This document shows positions 17,660 to 26,553 of a stretch of DNA of 64,000 nt, one piece after another (positions within the stretch are counted from its first letter, which is position 1; every line of letters begins with the position of its first letter). The notes beneath the pieces were generated by a model. That model did no database searches and was not told the DNA's origin. It saw only the letters and a list, made by a program, of their open reading frames with translations. A program made the translations under genes and the position numbers. The DNA lies in NCBI RefSeq assembly GCF_007858365.1, contig NZ_VFIO01000007.1, positions 124,001 through 188,000 on the forward strand. Direction: 5' to 3'. This stretch comes from Pseudomonas saxonica. Lineage in GTDB: Bacteria; Pseudomonadota; Gammaproteobacteria; Pseudomonadales; Pseudomonadaceae.

Positions 17660-18981
17660 GCATGCGCCTGCGTTTAAGCCTGACCATCGGCTCGGCCTTT
17701 GTGCTCGTCTGGGCACTGGCGGCGGCCTGGATGCTCAGTGACTTGCGCCAGCAAATGATGTTTTCCCTCGACCAGCGGCTGGTCGCTTCGGCGCGCATGG
17801 TCGCGGGCTTGCTGGAGCAACTGCCACCTTTGCCGGTAAAAGGCGAGGGCACCCATTTCAGCGCCGAACAACTGACCATTCCAGGCGGCATGGCCTGTCA
17901 GGTCAGCTCATTGCGCGGTGAAATCCTGGCGCGCAGTCACAACCATCCCGACCAGCCGATGCAATCAGAAGCCACCGGGTTTCATGATCAAGTGATTGAT
18001 GGCGCCGTGTGGCGCACCTTTACGCTGGATCGTGGCGATGTACGCATCACCACGGCTGACCGCCAGGTGGAACGCGAGGCATTGAACCTGTCGGTACTGC
18101 TCGCCGCGTCGGTGCCGGTGGGCATGGCCTTGATCGTCTGTTTGTTCCTGTTGTGGCTGGGCATCGGCCAAGGGCTGGCGCCGCTTAAACGCATGCGCGA
18201 TGCCTTGATGCGACGTGATGCCGATTCGCTGCAACCCTTGCAGATAGACCCGCTGCCCAGCGAGTTGAAACCTCTGCTCGACTCCCAGAACCAACTGTTG
18301 GCGCGTATCGCCAAAGCCCTTGAACGTGAGCGGCGCCTGACTGGCGATGCGGCCCACGAGTTGCGCAGCCCGCTGACCGCGATCAAAACCCACCTGCAAG
18401 TGGCGCGCATGACCGACGGCAAAGCGCGTGAACAATCATTGGCCCACGCCGAAGCCGGAGCCGACCGCCTGCACCGCACCCTGGAGCAGTTACTGTTACT
18501 GGCCCGGGTCGAAGGTAGCCTGTCGTTCGACGACGGCGTGCAATGTTCGGCCGAGCAAGTGGCCCGTTTGGCGATACACGATGCCGCGAGTGACGCGGCC
18601 GAGCGGGTCACCTTGAGCCTGCCGGATGATTTGCCGACAACGCCGCTGGAGGTGCCGTCGGTGCTGGCAATCGCGGCCTTGCGTAACCTGCTGGACAATG
18701 CGTTGCGCCATGCCCCTGCCGAGACTCAGGTGGAGCTGGCGGTGCGCATGGAAGGGCGCCAGGTCTGTTTTGTGGTGCGCGACCACGGGCCGGGTATTTC
18801 ACCAGACACCTTGCAGCACATGACTCAGCGCTTCTGGCGCAATGGCAACAGCAACGGTTGTGGGTTGGGATTGGCGATCGTGCAGGCCATTGTCGAGCGC
18901 TGCGGCGGCGAATTGAAATTTGACAGCCAGCCGGATGGCTTGCGGGTGGAGCTGCGCATGCCCTTGTCGTCCCCCTCGTAG
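17656..18981 (+). CDS. dsbS: Sensor histidine kinase (DsbS-like)
   Basis: 441 aa. TM1 at residues 7-27, a periplasmic sensor loop of about 130 residues, TM2 about 147-170 (LLAASVPVGMALIVCLFLLWLGIG), then a linker. The H-box is GDAAHELRSPLTAIKTHL (His about 234), followed by the N-box LRNLLDNALRHAP, G1 DHGPGIS and G2 GCGLGLAI. The start ATG overlaps the regulator stop. The sensor loop has few cysteines or histidines, so a copper-binding mode cannot be read from it; copper sensing is taken from the P. aeruginosa homologue. Its TAG stop is formed by the first bases of a REP element. Confidence 0.84.
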   Translation: MSMRLRLSLTIGSAFVLVWALAAAWMLSDLRQQMMFSLDQRLVASARMVAGLLEQLPPLPVKGEGTHFSAEQLTIPGGMACQVSSLRGEILARSHNHPDQPMQSEATGFHDQVIDGAVWRTFTLDRGDVRITTADRQVEREALNLSVLLAASVPVGMALIVCLFLLWLGIGQGLAPLKRMRDALMRRDADSLQPLQIDPLPSELKPLLDSQNQLLARIAKALERERRLTGDAAHELRSPLTAIKTHLQVARMTDGKAREQSLAHAEAGADRLHRTLEQLLLLARVEGSLSFDDGVQCSAEQVARLAIHDAASDAAERVTLSLPDDLPTTPLEVPSVLAIAALRNLLDNALRHAPAETQVELAVRMEGRQVCFVVRDHGPGISPDTLQHMTQRFWRNGNSNGCGLGLAIVQAIVERCGGELKFDSQPDGLRVELRMPLSSPS

Positions 18982-19063
18982 CCGCTGCCGAAGGCTGCGT
19001 CCGGCGACGCAGTCGTCGCGAATTCAGGACTCAGGAGACGTCGCCTTCGGCAACTGCTACGGG
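18978..19063. repeat. REP pair after dsbS
   Basis: GTAGCCGCTGCCGAAGG at 18978 is matched in inverse orientation by CCTTCGGCAACTGCTAC ending near 19063. The GTAG of the first arm contains the dsbS stop codon (TAG 18979-18981). It could act as a stem-loop terminator or mRNA-stability element before cycA. Confidence 0.85.
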
Positions 19064-19129
19064 TTCCCGTTGCCCCCTGCGGCGTTTAGGCCGCTCGTTT
19101 TTCTGGTTTTAATTCAATGCCTTCTGTTT

Positions 19130-19152
19130 AATGACATTTTGTAAAAGTCATT
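19130..19152 (+). promoter_or_regulatory. Inverted repeat upstream of cycA
   Basis: AATGAC (19130-19135) and GTCATT (19147-19152) flank a T-run/A-run spacer, giving an extended imperfect dyad ending just before the cycA ribosome-binding region. It may be a repressor operator or a leader hairpin. No family can be named. Confidence 0.35.
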
Positions 19153-19168
19153 GCAAGGTATGAAAACA

Positions 19169-20578
19169 ATGAATGACGCACCACTTGCTCCCCATTCTGA
19201 TGGGGATGAACCGGAGCTTAAGCGCAGTCTGTCCAACCGTCATATCCAACTGATTGCCATTGGCGGTGCTATCGGCACCGGTCTGTTTATGGGCTCAGGC
19301 AAGACCATCAGTTTGGCTGGCCCTGCGATCATCTTCGTCTACATGATCATCGGGTTTATGCTGTTTTTCGTCATGCGGGCCATGGGCGAGTTGCTGTTAT
19401 CCAACCTCAACTACAAGTCTTTCATTGATTTCTCCACTGATCTGCTAGGCCCCATGGCCGGTTACTTTACGGGCTGGACCTACTGGTTCTGCTGGATCGT
19501 CACGGGTATTGCCGATGTCATTGCCATCTCCGGTTATACCCAGTTCTGGTTCCCCGACATTCCTTTGTGGATGCCGGCTATTGGCTGTGTGGCGGTGCTG
19601 CTGTCGCTCAACTTGCTGACCGTGAAAATGTTCGGCGAACTGGAATTCTGGTTCGCCATGATCAAAATCATCGCCATCTGCGGGCTGGTCTGCACCGGGC
19701 TGTATATGGTCGTGACGTCGTTCCAGTCACCGACCGGCAACACCGCATCGCTGAGCAACCTGTGGAATGACGGCGGTATGTTTCCCCATGGTCTGATGGG
19801 CTTCTTTGCCGGTTTCCAGATTGCCGTATTTGCGTTTGTCGGCATCGAACTGGTGGGCACTACCGCCGCCGAAACCAAAAACCCGGAACACAACTTGCCA
19901 CGGGCGATCAATTCGATTCCGCTGCGCATCATCATTTTCTACGTGTGTGCGTTGATTGCGATTTTGGCCGTGACCCCTTGGCGCGACGTGGTGGCCAATA
20001 AAAGTCCTTTCGTTGAGTTGTTTATGCTGGCGGGTCTGCCAGCGGCGGCGGGCATCATCAATTTTGTCGTGCTGACTTCAGCGGCGTCCTCGGCCAACAG
20101 CGGCGTGTTTTCCACCAGCCGTATGCTTTTCGGGCTGGCGGTGGAGGGCGATGCCCCGCGTCAATTCAAGCATCTGTCCAAGCAGGCCGTGCCGTCCAAC
20201 GGGTTGATTTTTTCCTGCATCTGCTTGTTGGCCGGTGCCCTGGTGATCTATCTGGTGCCCAACCTGATGGAAGCTTTCACCCTGATCACCACCGTCTCGG
20301 CCACCTTGTTTATGTTTGTGTGGACCATGATCCTGCTGTCCTACCTGGCGTATCGCAAAAAGAGCGATCACCTGCACCGCGCGTCGAAGTACAAAATGCC
20401 GGGTGGCAAGGTGATGGTCTGGGTTTGCCTGGGCTTTTTTGTGTTCATCCTGGCCTTGCTGGCGCTGGAAAATGACACCCGTGAGGCGCTGTACATGGTG
20501 CCGGTGTGGTTTGCGGTGCTGGGTCTGGCTTACCGTTCGGTGCGCAAGAGCAAGTTACAGGCCGACTCAGGGCGGTAA
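19169..20578 (+). CDS. cycA: D-serine/D-alanine/glycine permease CycA
   Basis: 469 aa from the ATG at 19169 (MNDAPLAPHSDGDEP), preceded by AAGG with a 10-nt spacing; an ATG at 19160 sits only one base from that AAGG, and a TTG at 19151 is weaker still. About 12 membrane segments. The N-terminal family motif is LIAIGGAIGTGLFMGSGKTI, followed by the CycA-like YWFCWIVTGIADVIAISGYTQFWFPD. It is an APC-superfamily amino-acid:proton symporter of the inner membrane. It lies between the Dsb cluster and pvdH but has its own leader; no direct role in pyoverdine is implied. Confidence 0.88.
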   Translation: MNDAPLAPHSDGDEPELKRSLSNRHIQLIAIGGAIGTGLFMGSGKTISLAGPAIIFVYMIIGFMLFFVMRAMGELLLSNLNYKSFIDFSTDLLGPMAGYFTGWTYWFCWIVTGIADVIAISGYTQFWFPDIPLWMPAIGCVAVLLSLNLLTVKMFGELEFWFAMIKIIAICGLVCTGLYMVVTSFQSPTGNTASLSNLWNDGGMFPHGLMGFFAGFQIAVFAFVGIELVGTTAAETKNPEHNLPRAINSIPLRIIIFYVCALIAILAVTPWRDVVANKSPFVELFMLAGLPAAAGIINFVVLTSAASSANSGVFSTSRMLFGLAVEGDAPRQFKHLSKQAVPSNGLIFSCICLLAGALVIYLVPNLMEAFTLITTVSATLFMFVWTMILLSYLAYRKKSDHLHRASKYKMPGGKVMVWVCLGFFVFILALLALENDTREALYMVPVWFAVLGLAYRSVRKSKLQADSGR

Positions 20579-20591
20579 TTGCCCGCAAGGC

Positions 20592-20615
20592 TAAATCCTC
20601 AGTGCGCTGATGCGT
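20592..20615 (+). promoter_or_regulatory. PvdS (iron-starvation) promoter of pvdH
   Basis: TAAAT at 20592-20596, exactly 16 bases, then CGT at 20613-20615: a perfect match to the PvdS-dependent consensus TAAAT-N16-CGT. It ends 55 bp before the pvdH start, the same distance as the motif before the NRPS at 30130. It predicts expression under iron limitation. Confidence 0.85.
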
Positions 20616-20669
20616 TTCCAAAGCAGGAAAGTTTTGGTCAATCTCATCAGCGTATTGAGGGTCCCGGGA

Positions 20670-22076
20670 ATGTCAGTTGCCACCAGCCTTGTTGAAGATC
20701 AGCCGGTCAGGATCAGTCCGGCCGACACCCTGTATGAATTCGAAGAGTCCGCGCTGCTGGCCCGCCAGAGCCGTCAGGAGTCCAACGCCCGTAGCTACCC
20801 GCGCCGCATTCCGCTGGCGCTCAAGCGCGCTTCGGGTTTGTATGTCGAAGACGTGGAAGGCCGTCGTTTTATCGACTGCCTGGCTGGCGCCGGCACCCTG
20901 GCGCTGGGGCACAACCACCCGGTAGTGATCCAGGCGATCCAGCAGGTATTGGCGGACGGCTTGCCGCTGCACACCCTCGACCTGACCACGCCGGTCAAAG
21001 ATCAATTCGTGCAGGACCTGTTTGGCCTGTTGCCCGAAGCGTTGGCTCGCGAAGCGAAAATCCAGTTCTGCGGCCCTACCGGCACCGACGCGGTGGAAGC
21101 GGCGCTAAAACTGGTGCGCACCGCCACCGGGCGTACCACCGTGGTGTCGTTTTCGGGCGGTTATCACGGCATGAGCCAAGGGGCCTTGAGCCTGATGGGC
21201 AGTCTGGGGCCGAAAAAACCCCTCGCCGCGTTGCTCAACAACGGCGTGCAGTTCATGCCATACCCCTACGATTACCGCTGCCCGTTCGGGCTGGGGGGCA
21301 AGGCGGGCGTGCAGGCCAACCTGCATTACCTTGAAACCCTGTTCACCGACCCGGAAGCGGGCGTGCAATTGCCCGCTGCGGTGATTGTAGAAGTGGTGCA
21401 GGGCGAGGGCGGTGTTATTCCGGCCGATCTGGATTGGCTGCGCGGCCTGCGCCGCATCACCGAACAGGCCGGTGTGGCCTTGATAGTCGATGAAATCCAG
21501 AGCGGTTTTTCCCGCACCGGCAAAATGTTTGCCTTTGAGCATGCGGGCATTATTCCTGACGTCGTGGTGTTGTCCAAAGCCATCGGCGGCAGCCTGCCGT
21601 TGGCGGTGGTGGTGTACCGCGAATGGCTCGATACCTGGTTGCCGGGCGCCCATGCCGGCACCTTCCGTGGCAATCAGATGGCGATGGCGGCGGGTTCTGC
21701 GGTGATGCGCTACCTCAAGGAACACAACGTAGCCGACCACGCGGCAGCCATGGGCGAGCGCCTGAGTGAGCACCTGCGCATCTTGCAGCGTGACTTCCCG
21801 CAATTGGGTGATATTCGCGGGCGCGGTTTGATGTTGGGTGTTGAGCTGGTCGATCCGGCGGGCACGCCTGACAGTCTGGGCCATCCACCGGTGTTTGCGG
21901 GTCTGGCGCCTTTGGTGCAACGCGAATGCCTTAAGCGCGGGCTGATTCTGGAGCTGGGCGGCCGACAGGGTGCCGTGGTGCGCTTCCTGCCGCCACTGAT
22001 CATCACCGCAGGCGAAATCGACGAAGTTGCGGCCATTTTTGGCAACGCGCTGTCCGCGGCGCTTGCTCGCCTGTAA
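20670..22076 (+). CDS. pvdH: Diaminobutyrate-2-oxoglutarate aminotransferase PvdH
   Basis: 468 aa from the ATG at 20670 (MSVATSLVEDQPV), with GAGG 9 nt upstream; a start at 20610 would lie inside the PvdS promoter and is rejected. Class-III PLP aminotransferase: pyridoxal site FCGPTGTDAVEAAL, SFSGGYHGMS, VDEIQSGFSRTG, and the catalytic Lys in VVLSKAIGGSLPL (about 306). It makes L-2,4-diaminobutyrate from aspartate semialdehyde and glutamate. This is the substrate for the Dab module of PvdL and, by pocket reading, module 2 of the NRPS at 30130. Probably co-transcribed with the mbtH-like gene 57 nt downstream. Confidence 0.94.
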   Translation: MSVATSLVEDQPVRISPADTLYEFEESALLARQSRQESNARSYPRRIPLALKRASGLYVEDVEGRRFIDCLAGAGTLALGHNHPVVIQAIQQVLADGLPLHTLDLTTPVKDQFVQDLFGLLPEALAREAKIQFCGPTGTDAVEAALKLVRTATGRTTVVSFSGGYHGMSQGALSLMGSLGPKKPLAALLNNGVQFMPYPYDYRCPFGLGGKAGVQANLHYLETLFTDPEAGVQLPAAVIVEVVQGEGGVIPADLDWLRGLRRITEQAGVALIVDEIQSGFSRTGKMFAFEHAGIIPDVVVLSKAIGGSLPLAVVVYREWLDTWLPGAHAGTFRGNQMAMAAGSAVMRYLKEHNVADHAAAMGERLSEHLRILQRDFPQLGDIRGRGLMLGVELVDPAGTPDSLGHPPVFAGLAPLVQRECLKRGLILELGGRQGAVVRFLPPLIITAGEIDEVAAIFGNALSAALARL

Positions 22077-22133
22077 TTCCGGGCCCCGGCCAAACGTTAG
22101 TTGTATATCCCTTTCTGCGACGGAGACCCGCAC

Positions 22134-22355
22134 ATGAGTTCAGTATTTGACCGCGACGACATCCTCTTTCAAGTGGTGGTTAACCACGAGGATCAATATT
22201 CGATCTGGCCGGATTACAAGGCCATTCCAGAAGGCTGGCGCGCGGTGGGCAAAAGTGGCCTGAAGGCTGAGTGCCTGGCCTATATCGAAGAAGTCTGGAC
22301 GGACATGAGGCCGTTGAGCCTGCGTCAGAAGATGGATGCGGTGGTTGCGCATTAA
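22134..22355 (+). CDS. MbtH-like NRPS accessory protein
   Basis: 73 aa from the ATG at 22134 (MSSVFDRDDILFQVVV). It has the MbtH signature NHEDQYSIWP, the conserved GW after the proline loop (IPEGWRAVG) and a C-terminal DMRPLSLR. These small cytoplasmic proteins bind adenylation domains and are needed for their solubility or activity. It follows pvdH at 57 nt with no separate PvdS motif seen, so it probably shares that promoter; the P. aeruginosa counterpart is PA2412. It is the only MbtH in the window, so it probably serves all three synthetases. Confidence 0.93.
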   Translation: MSSVFDRDDILFQVVVNHEDQYSIWPDYKAIPEGWRAVGKSGLKAECLAYIEEVWTDMRPLSLRQKMDAVVAH

Positions 22356-22362
22356 GTGTTGG

Positions 22363-22476
22363 CCCTCACCCCAACCCTCTCCCGGAGGGAGAGGGGCCGA
22401 TTTGCGTTAGTACATAAATCTGAGACTTCACCAAAATCAGTCCCCTCTCCCTCTGGGAGAGGGTTAGGGTGAGGGG
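22363..22476. terminator. Inverted REP pair, probable bidirectional terminator
   Basis: A CCCTCACCCCAACCCTCTCC element (22363-22396) faces its inverse (22442-22476); the arms pair over about 21 bp with one mismatch, and each arm can also fold alone. It lies between convergent mbtH and fpvF and uses the same repeat family as the 12.8-13.4 kb array. Confidence 0.75.
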
Positions 22477-22486
22477 CTTTTCAAGC

Positions 22487-23377
22487 TCAACCCTTATTCA
22501 ACACCTTAACGATTGAATCAATCGTGCCCTGCAATTCAGCCACCGGATCTTCCCCCTCCGCGCCTACCACCACCAACTGAGCACCGCCCTCGGTAATCGC
22601 AGCCTTCACCTCAGCACTCGGCTCACGATGATCGAGCACCAACCCCACCTCATTGTCTTTCAGCGTCCGGGTCAACGCTTCAAGCGCCTGCGGCGTCCAC
22701 GGCTCATCGCCTTTGTGTGCCACTTCAACCCGCTCCAGATTCAACCCGCCAATCAAATAATCCAGCCGATCTGACAAACTGACCACGCTCAGGTTATCGG
22801 CCTGAGCCAGACGCGCCTCACTGTCGGCCGTGAGCTTGAGCAAGCGTTGCTTGAGGGCCGCCAGATTGGCCTCGATTTTGGGTTTTGCATCCGGCGCCAA
22901 GCGCACCAGATCAGCCGCAATCACATCCGCCATGCGCCCCATATTGTTACTCGCCAGCCACGGCTGGCTGTTCAGGCCATCGCGGTTGGCGCCCGGCTGC
23001 ACAGCGATACCCGGCAAGCTGCCGTCTACCGGGCGGGCGGCGTCGATTTCAACAATACGGATATTGCTGCGCCGCGCCATCGGATACAGCGGGTCGTCAC
23101 TCCATAGCGAACGCACGCCTACCACCGCATCGGCGTTTTGCGCCAGCGTGTGCAGGGCGGGCGCGCCGCGACCGCTGAAATAGGCGCTCTGGCGGCTGCC
23201 CGGCAGGTTGGCCGGTACGGCACGTTGCAGCTTCACACCACTGTCTTTGAGCAGCAGGTCACTCAAGCCATAGGTAATCGGCAGGCTGGCGAGGAGGGTG
23301 GTTTCGCCCGCCTGCAACGGTGTGCTTAGCAGGCCGGTGATGGCCAGAGCGAGGGTCAACTTGCGCAGAGTGATCAT
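22487..23377 (-). CDS. fpvF: Periplasmic binding protein FpvF
   Basis: 296 aa with signal peptide MITLRKLTLALAITGLLSTPLQA. TroA-like, metal-type solute-binding fold with a weak metal site: the usual central histidines of zinc-binding proteins are sparse (DHREPSAEV, VAHKGDEPW). The P. aeruginosa homologue (PA2410) is one of two binding proteins of the FpvCDEF system and is reported to bind ferripyoverdine with FpvC. Last gene of the fpv run; its start follows the permease stop directly. Confidence 0.87.
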   Translation of the reverse strand: MITLRKLTLALAITGLLSTPLQAGETTLLASLPITYGLSDLLLKDSGVKLQRAVPANLPGSRQSAYFSGRGAPALHTLAQNADAVVGVRSLWSDDPLYPMARRSNIRIVEIDAARPVDGSLPGIAVQPGANRDGLNSQPWLASNNMGRMADVIAADLVRLAPDAKPKIEANLAALKQRLLKLTADSEARLAQADNLSVVSLSDRLDYLIGGLNLERVEVAHKGDEPWTPQALEALTRTLKDNEVGLVLDHREPSAEVKAAITEGGAQLVVVGAEGEDPVAELQGTIDSIVKVLNKG

Positions 23378-24277
23378 TTATCCAATATTCCCTTTCAGGC
23401 TGGGCACCACGCCACGGGCGATGGCAGCAAAGGCGAAGGCGATACCCGCCATCAAAATGATTGCCGCACCGGACGGAATCGGCAGGTCGAAGACGATGGG
23501 CAGCAAGATCCCGCACAGGGTGCTGACCGTGGCGATGAGCACCGACAACCAGAAAAACCCCTTCAATGACTGACTGAGCAAACGGGCCGCCGCCGCGGGA
23601 ATGACCAGCAACGCACCCACCAGAATCGCCCCGATGACCTTTACGGCGGCCACGGTAATCAGCGTGACCAGAATCACAAACAGATAGTCCAGAGTCTTTA
23701 CCGCCACCCCGCGCACCGCCGCCAATTGCGGATTGAAACTGGCCAGCATGATGCGGTTGTACAGCGGCAGGCTCAGGCCCAGTACCAGTGCGCCGACAAT
23801 CGCCAACACCAGCAAGTCGTTGCCGTTGACCGTCAACACCGAGCCAAACAGCACGTTTTCAAGGATGTGCACGTTGATCTTGCCCGCCAGAATCAGCAGC
23901 AGGCTGGCACCCAGCGCCAGCGACACCGACAGAAACACGCCGATCAAGGTGTCCGGCGCCAGGCCGGTGCGATTGCGCAGGTAATTGAGCAAGATGCCGA
24001 ACAGCAGACAGTAACCAAACAGGCTGCCATAAGGCCCGGTGTAGGGTTCGCCCAGCAGGATGCCGATGGCCACGCCCGTCAGTGCGGCATGGCCCACGGC
24101 TTCGGAGAAAAACGCGAAGCGTTTGACCACCACCAGCGTGCCCAGCCCGCCCAGCACCGGGCCGATCATCACACCCGCGATCAGCGCGTTGACCACAAAG
24201 CCATAGGCCAGAATCTCGGGCAGATACCCGGCGCTGGCCCAGCCCTGAATCATCAAACGAAAGGCTTCATAACTCAT
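23378..24277 (-). CDS. fpvE: ABC transporter permease FpvE
   Basis: 299 aa, eight or so membrane helices, ABC-3 (manganese/zinc) permease family: GPVLGGLGTLVVVKRFAFFSEAVGHAALTGVAIG is the coupling and entry region. It overlaps the ATPase gene by ATGA. Known FpvCDEF transporters take part in handling iron or ferripyoverdine in the periplasm after outer-membrane uptake; whether iron itself is the cargo is not settled by sequence. Confidence 0.88.
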   Translation of the reverse strand: MSYEAFRLMIQGWASAGYLPEILAYGFVVNALIAGVMIGPVLGGLGTLVVVKRFAFFSEAVGHAALTGVAIGILLGEPYTGPYGSLFGYCLLFGILLNYLRNRTGLAPDTLIGVFLSVSLALGASLLLILAGKINVHILENVLFGSVLTVNGNDLLVLAIVGALVLGLSLPLYNRIMLASFNPQLAAVRGVAVKTLDYLFVILVTLITVAAVKVIGAILVGALLVIPAAAARLLSQSLKGFFWLSVLIATVSTLCGILLPIVFDLPIPSGAAIILMAGIAFAFAAIARGVVPSLKGNIG

Positions 24278-25029
24278 GGGTAAACACCTGCGAGGGCCTT
24301 GGGATGGGTAGAGAACAGGCTGAGCAAACGCTCGGGGCTAAGGGTCTGCTCAGGTGAACCATCGAACAAGACTTTGCGGTTAAGCCCGGTGACGCGCTCG
24401 GCCAGACGTTTGACCGCCGCCAGATCATGCTCGATCCACACCACGGTCACGCCTGCGTTACGCCAGTCAGTCAACAAGCGCTCGAACACCTGTGCCCCGG
24501 CTTCATCCAGCGCCGACATGGGCTCATCCAGCACCAGCAATTGCGGGGCCGGGATCAGACCCTGGGCCAGCAGCACACGCTGGCGTTCACCGCCGGACAA
24601 AGCGCCCATGCGCCGCTTGCGCTTGTCTTGCATGCCCACGCGTTCCAATGCCTCGCCGATGGCCGGGGCCACCTTGCGTGACAAACCCATAAAGGCCGGG
24701 CGACGCTGGCACATGGCAGCCATAAAGTCGTCGACTGTCATCGGCAACCCGCGATCAAACTCCAGCGCTTGGGGCACATACCCGATCAGCCCGGGTTCGC
24801 CCGGCCAGTTCAGGCTCAAGCGGCCCTGATGGGGCATTTGCCCCAGCAGGGTCTTGATCAGTGAGCTTTTACCACCGCCGTTCGGGCCGACCAGCGCATG
24901 CACTGAGCCGGGGGCAATGCTGAAACTGACCTGATCCAGAATGAGCGTGCGCCCCAGCGTCAGCGTCACCTGATCGAACTCGACAGCGGGGCCGCAGGCT
25001 TTCACACACAGCGATTCGGCAGCGGTCAT
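24274..25029 (-). CDS. fpvD: ABC transporter ATPase FpvD
   Basis: 251 aa. Walker A GPNGGGKSSL (about 51-60), Q-loop at YVPQALEF, ABC signature LSGGERQRVLLAQ (about 145), Walker B QLLVLDEPMSALD, H-loop VWIEHDLAAV. It energises FpvE at the cytoplasmic face. It overlaps fpvC upstream and fpvE downstream by ATGA, so all three are translationally coupled. Confidence 0.9.
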   Translation of the reverse strand: MTAAESLCVKACGPAVEFDQVTLTLGRTLILDQVSFSIAPGSVHALVGPNGGGKSSLIKTLLGQMPHQGRLSLNWPGEPGLIGYVPQALEFDRGLPMTVDDFMAAMCQRRPAFMGLSRKVAPAIGEALERVGMQDKRKRRMGALSGGERQRVLLAQGLIPAPQLLVLDEPMSALDEAGAQVFERLLTDWRNAGVTVVWIEHDLAAVKRLAERVTGLNRKVLFDGSPEQTLSPERLLSLFSTHPKALAGVYP

Positions 25030-25964
25030 GCGCCGGACTCCTGAATCGCCTTGACCACGGTATTGAGGTTGTTGGTCATCTCTTTTTCGTATTTGTCGGC
25101 GCTGTAGTCGCCATAGGAGATATGCGACAGCGGGTACAACTTGACCCCTGATTCGCGCTGAATGGTCTCCACATAGGTCGAAGGGAAGTCCATCTCCGAA
25201 AAAATCACCTTCACATCCAGTGCGCGCAGCTGGTCGATGGTTTTTTTCAACTGGCTGGGGCTGGGTTCGATCCCGTGCGCCGGTTCCACCACTGCGGTGA
25301 CTTCCAGACCGAACTCGCGCAACAGGTAGTCATACGCGGCGTGCACGGTGGCGACACGCAAGTCAGCGTTGGGAGCTTGAGTCAGCTTGGCCAGGGCGTC
25401 GGCGCGCATCTGACGTAGACGTTTGCCGTAGGCGCGGGCATTGGCGGTGTAGGTTTTGGCATTGGCCGGGTCAAGCTTGCCCAGTTCGCGGGCAATGTTG
25501 TTGACCTGGGCAATGGATGCGCTGATCGACAGAAAGGTGTGCGGGTTAACCACTTTGCCTGCGCCCCGGGCGGCGGTGCCGGTGGCGGCCAGCAGCGGCA
25601 CATTCTGATTGGCTTCAATCACGGCAATATCAGGTTTTTCACTGGCTTCGATCATGCGGTCGGCAAAATCGTCATGGCCGACGCCATTGAGCACGATGAC
25701 GTCCAGCGTACCGATGCGTTTGATGTCTTCTGCGCGCGGTTCGTAGGCATGCGGGTTAAAGCCTGCGGGAATCAGCGGCACCACTTCGGCCTTGTCGCCG
25801 ACGATGTTTTTCACATAGCTGTAATAGGGGTGCAAGGTGATACCAATGCGCAGCGGCTTGGCCAGTGCTGCCGGGGTGTCGGCAAATGCGAGGGGGCAGA
25901 GGCAGGCGCAGAGCAGGGCGGCCAGCAACAGGGTGCGGCGGCGCACAACAGATGAAATCGACAT
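25026..25964 (-). CDS. fpvC: Metal-type binding protein FpvC
   Basis: 312 aa with signal peptide (RRRTLLLAALLCACLCPLAFA). Cluster A-I (ZnuA/TroA) binding protein with a full set of candidate metal ligands: LHPYYSYVKN, NPHAYEPRAED, NPHTFLS and VKVIFSEMDF. That distinguishes it from FpvF and fits direct Fe(II) or other divalent-metal binding after reductive release. Separated from fpvK by 34 nt; second half of the fpvGHJK-CDEF run. Confidence 0.88.
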   Translation of the reverse strand: MSISSVVRRRTLLLAALLCACLCPLAFADTPAALAKPLRIGITLHPYYSYVKNIVGDKAEVVPLIPAGFNPHAYEPRAEDIKRIGTLDVIVLNGVGHDDFADRMIEASEKPDIAVIEANQNVPLLAATGTAARGAGKVVNPHTFLSISASIAQVNNIARELGKLDPANAKTYTANARAYGKRLRQMRADALAKLTQAPNADLRVATVHAAYDYLLREFGLEVTAVVEPAHGIEPSPSQLKKTIDQLRALDVKVIFSEMDFPSTYVETIQRESGVKLYPLSHISYGDYSADKYEKEMTNNLNTVVKAIQESGA

Positions 25965-25998
25965 GGCGAGCAGTCTTCTCTCAGGTCAAAAAAGGGGT

Positions 25999-26553
25999 TC
26001 AGTGCCGGTGCTGACGAGTCACTCCGGCATCGAATTGCGCGATCACTTGTTGCCAGCCGTGCTGGCTCAAGGCGGCATCGCTTAAATCAGCGGGCGGGCT
26101 AACGCCTGGTTGGCGATTGAGCCAGACGTCGGGCTGAGCGCCGAGGCGCATCAAAAAAGAACCCGCAACCTCAGGATTGGGGCTGATGCCCAGATAGGCC
26201 TGCTCGCCCAGCAACTGCCAGGCGTGATTGCCCCGGCTGATCGAACTGGCATCGCTGGCAAACGGCGCAAAACCCTCCTCGGCCAGTTGCACCGGGCTCG
26301 GCAGGATGTTCGACTCTTCACGCAGTAACTGGATTTCATCCAGCGTGACCCGCAGATCGGCGTAAATGCCTTGCTCGGCGGCGTTCAGGTCGCGGCGCGC
26401 ATCCAGTTGATGGTCGGCCACTGACGTCACCTGCGCGGATTCATGGCGCCAGACCACAATTGACCCGGCGACGCACAGAATCAACAGGCATAACAGCAGC
26501 ACATACAGGGTTTCATGCCCGGCACCGGCCGGGCGCACGACATGAGTACTCAT
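25999..26553 (-). CDS. fpvK: FpvK, membrane-anchored accessory protein
   Basis: 184 aa; one N-terminal membrane helix (TLYVLLLCLLILCVAGSIVVW, about 16-36) then a periplasmic domain with a predicted helical stretch (DHQLDARRDLNAAEQGIYADL...LDEIQLLREES). The C-terminus ends in RQHRH. No catalytic motif is evident. Identified by synteny with PA2406 (fpvK), which belongs to the complex around FpvG that helps reduction of ferripyoverdine. ATGA overlap with fpvJ. Confidence 0.8.
   Translation of the reverse strand: MSTHVVRPAGAGHETLYVLLLCLLILCVAGSIVVWRHESAQVTSVADHQLDARRDLNAAEQGIYADLRVTLDEIQLLREESNILPSPVQLAEEGFAPFASDASSISRGNHAWQLLGEQAYLGISPNPEVAGSFLMRLGAQPDVWLNRQPGVSPPADLSDAALSQHGWQQVIAQFDAGVTRQHRH

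Noticed and set aside
22487..25964. Calling the ABC transporter ZnuABC (zinc uptake)
   Set aside because: Two binding-protein genes and direct linkage to fpvGHJK match FpvCDEF; no Zur-like site was recognised.
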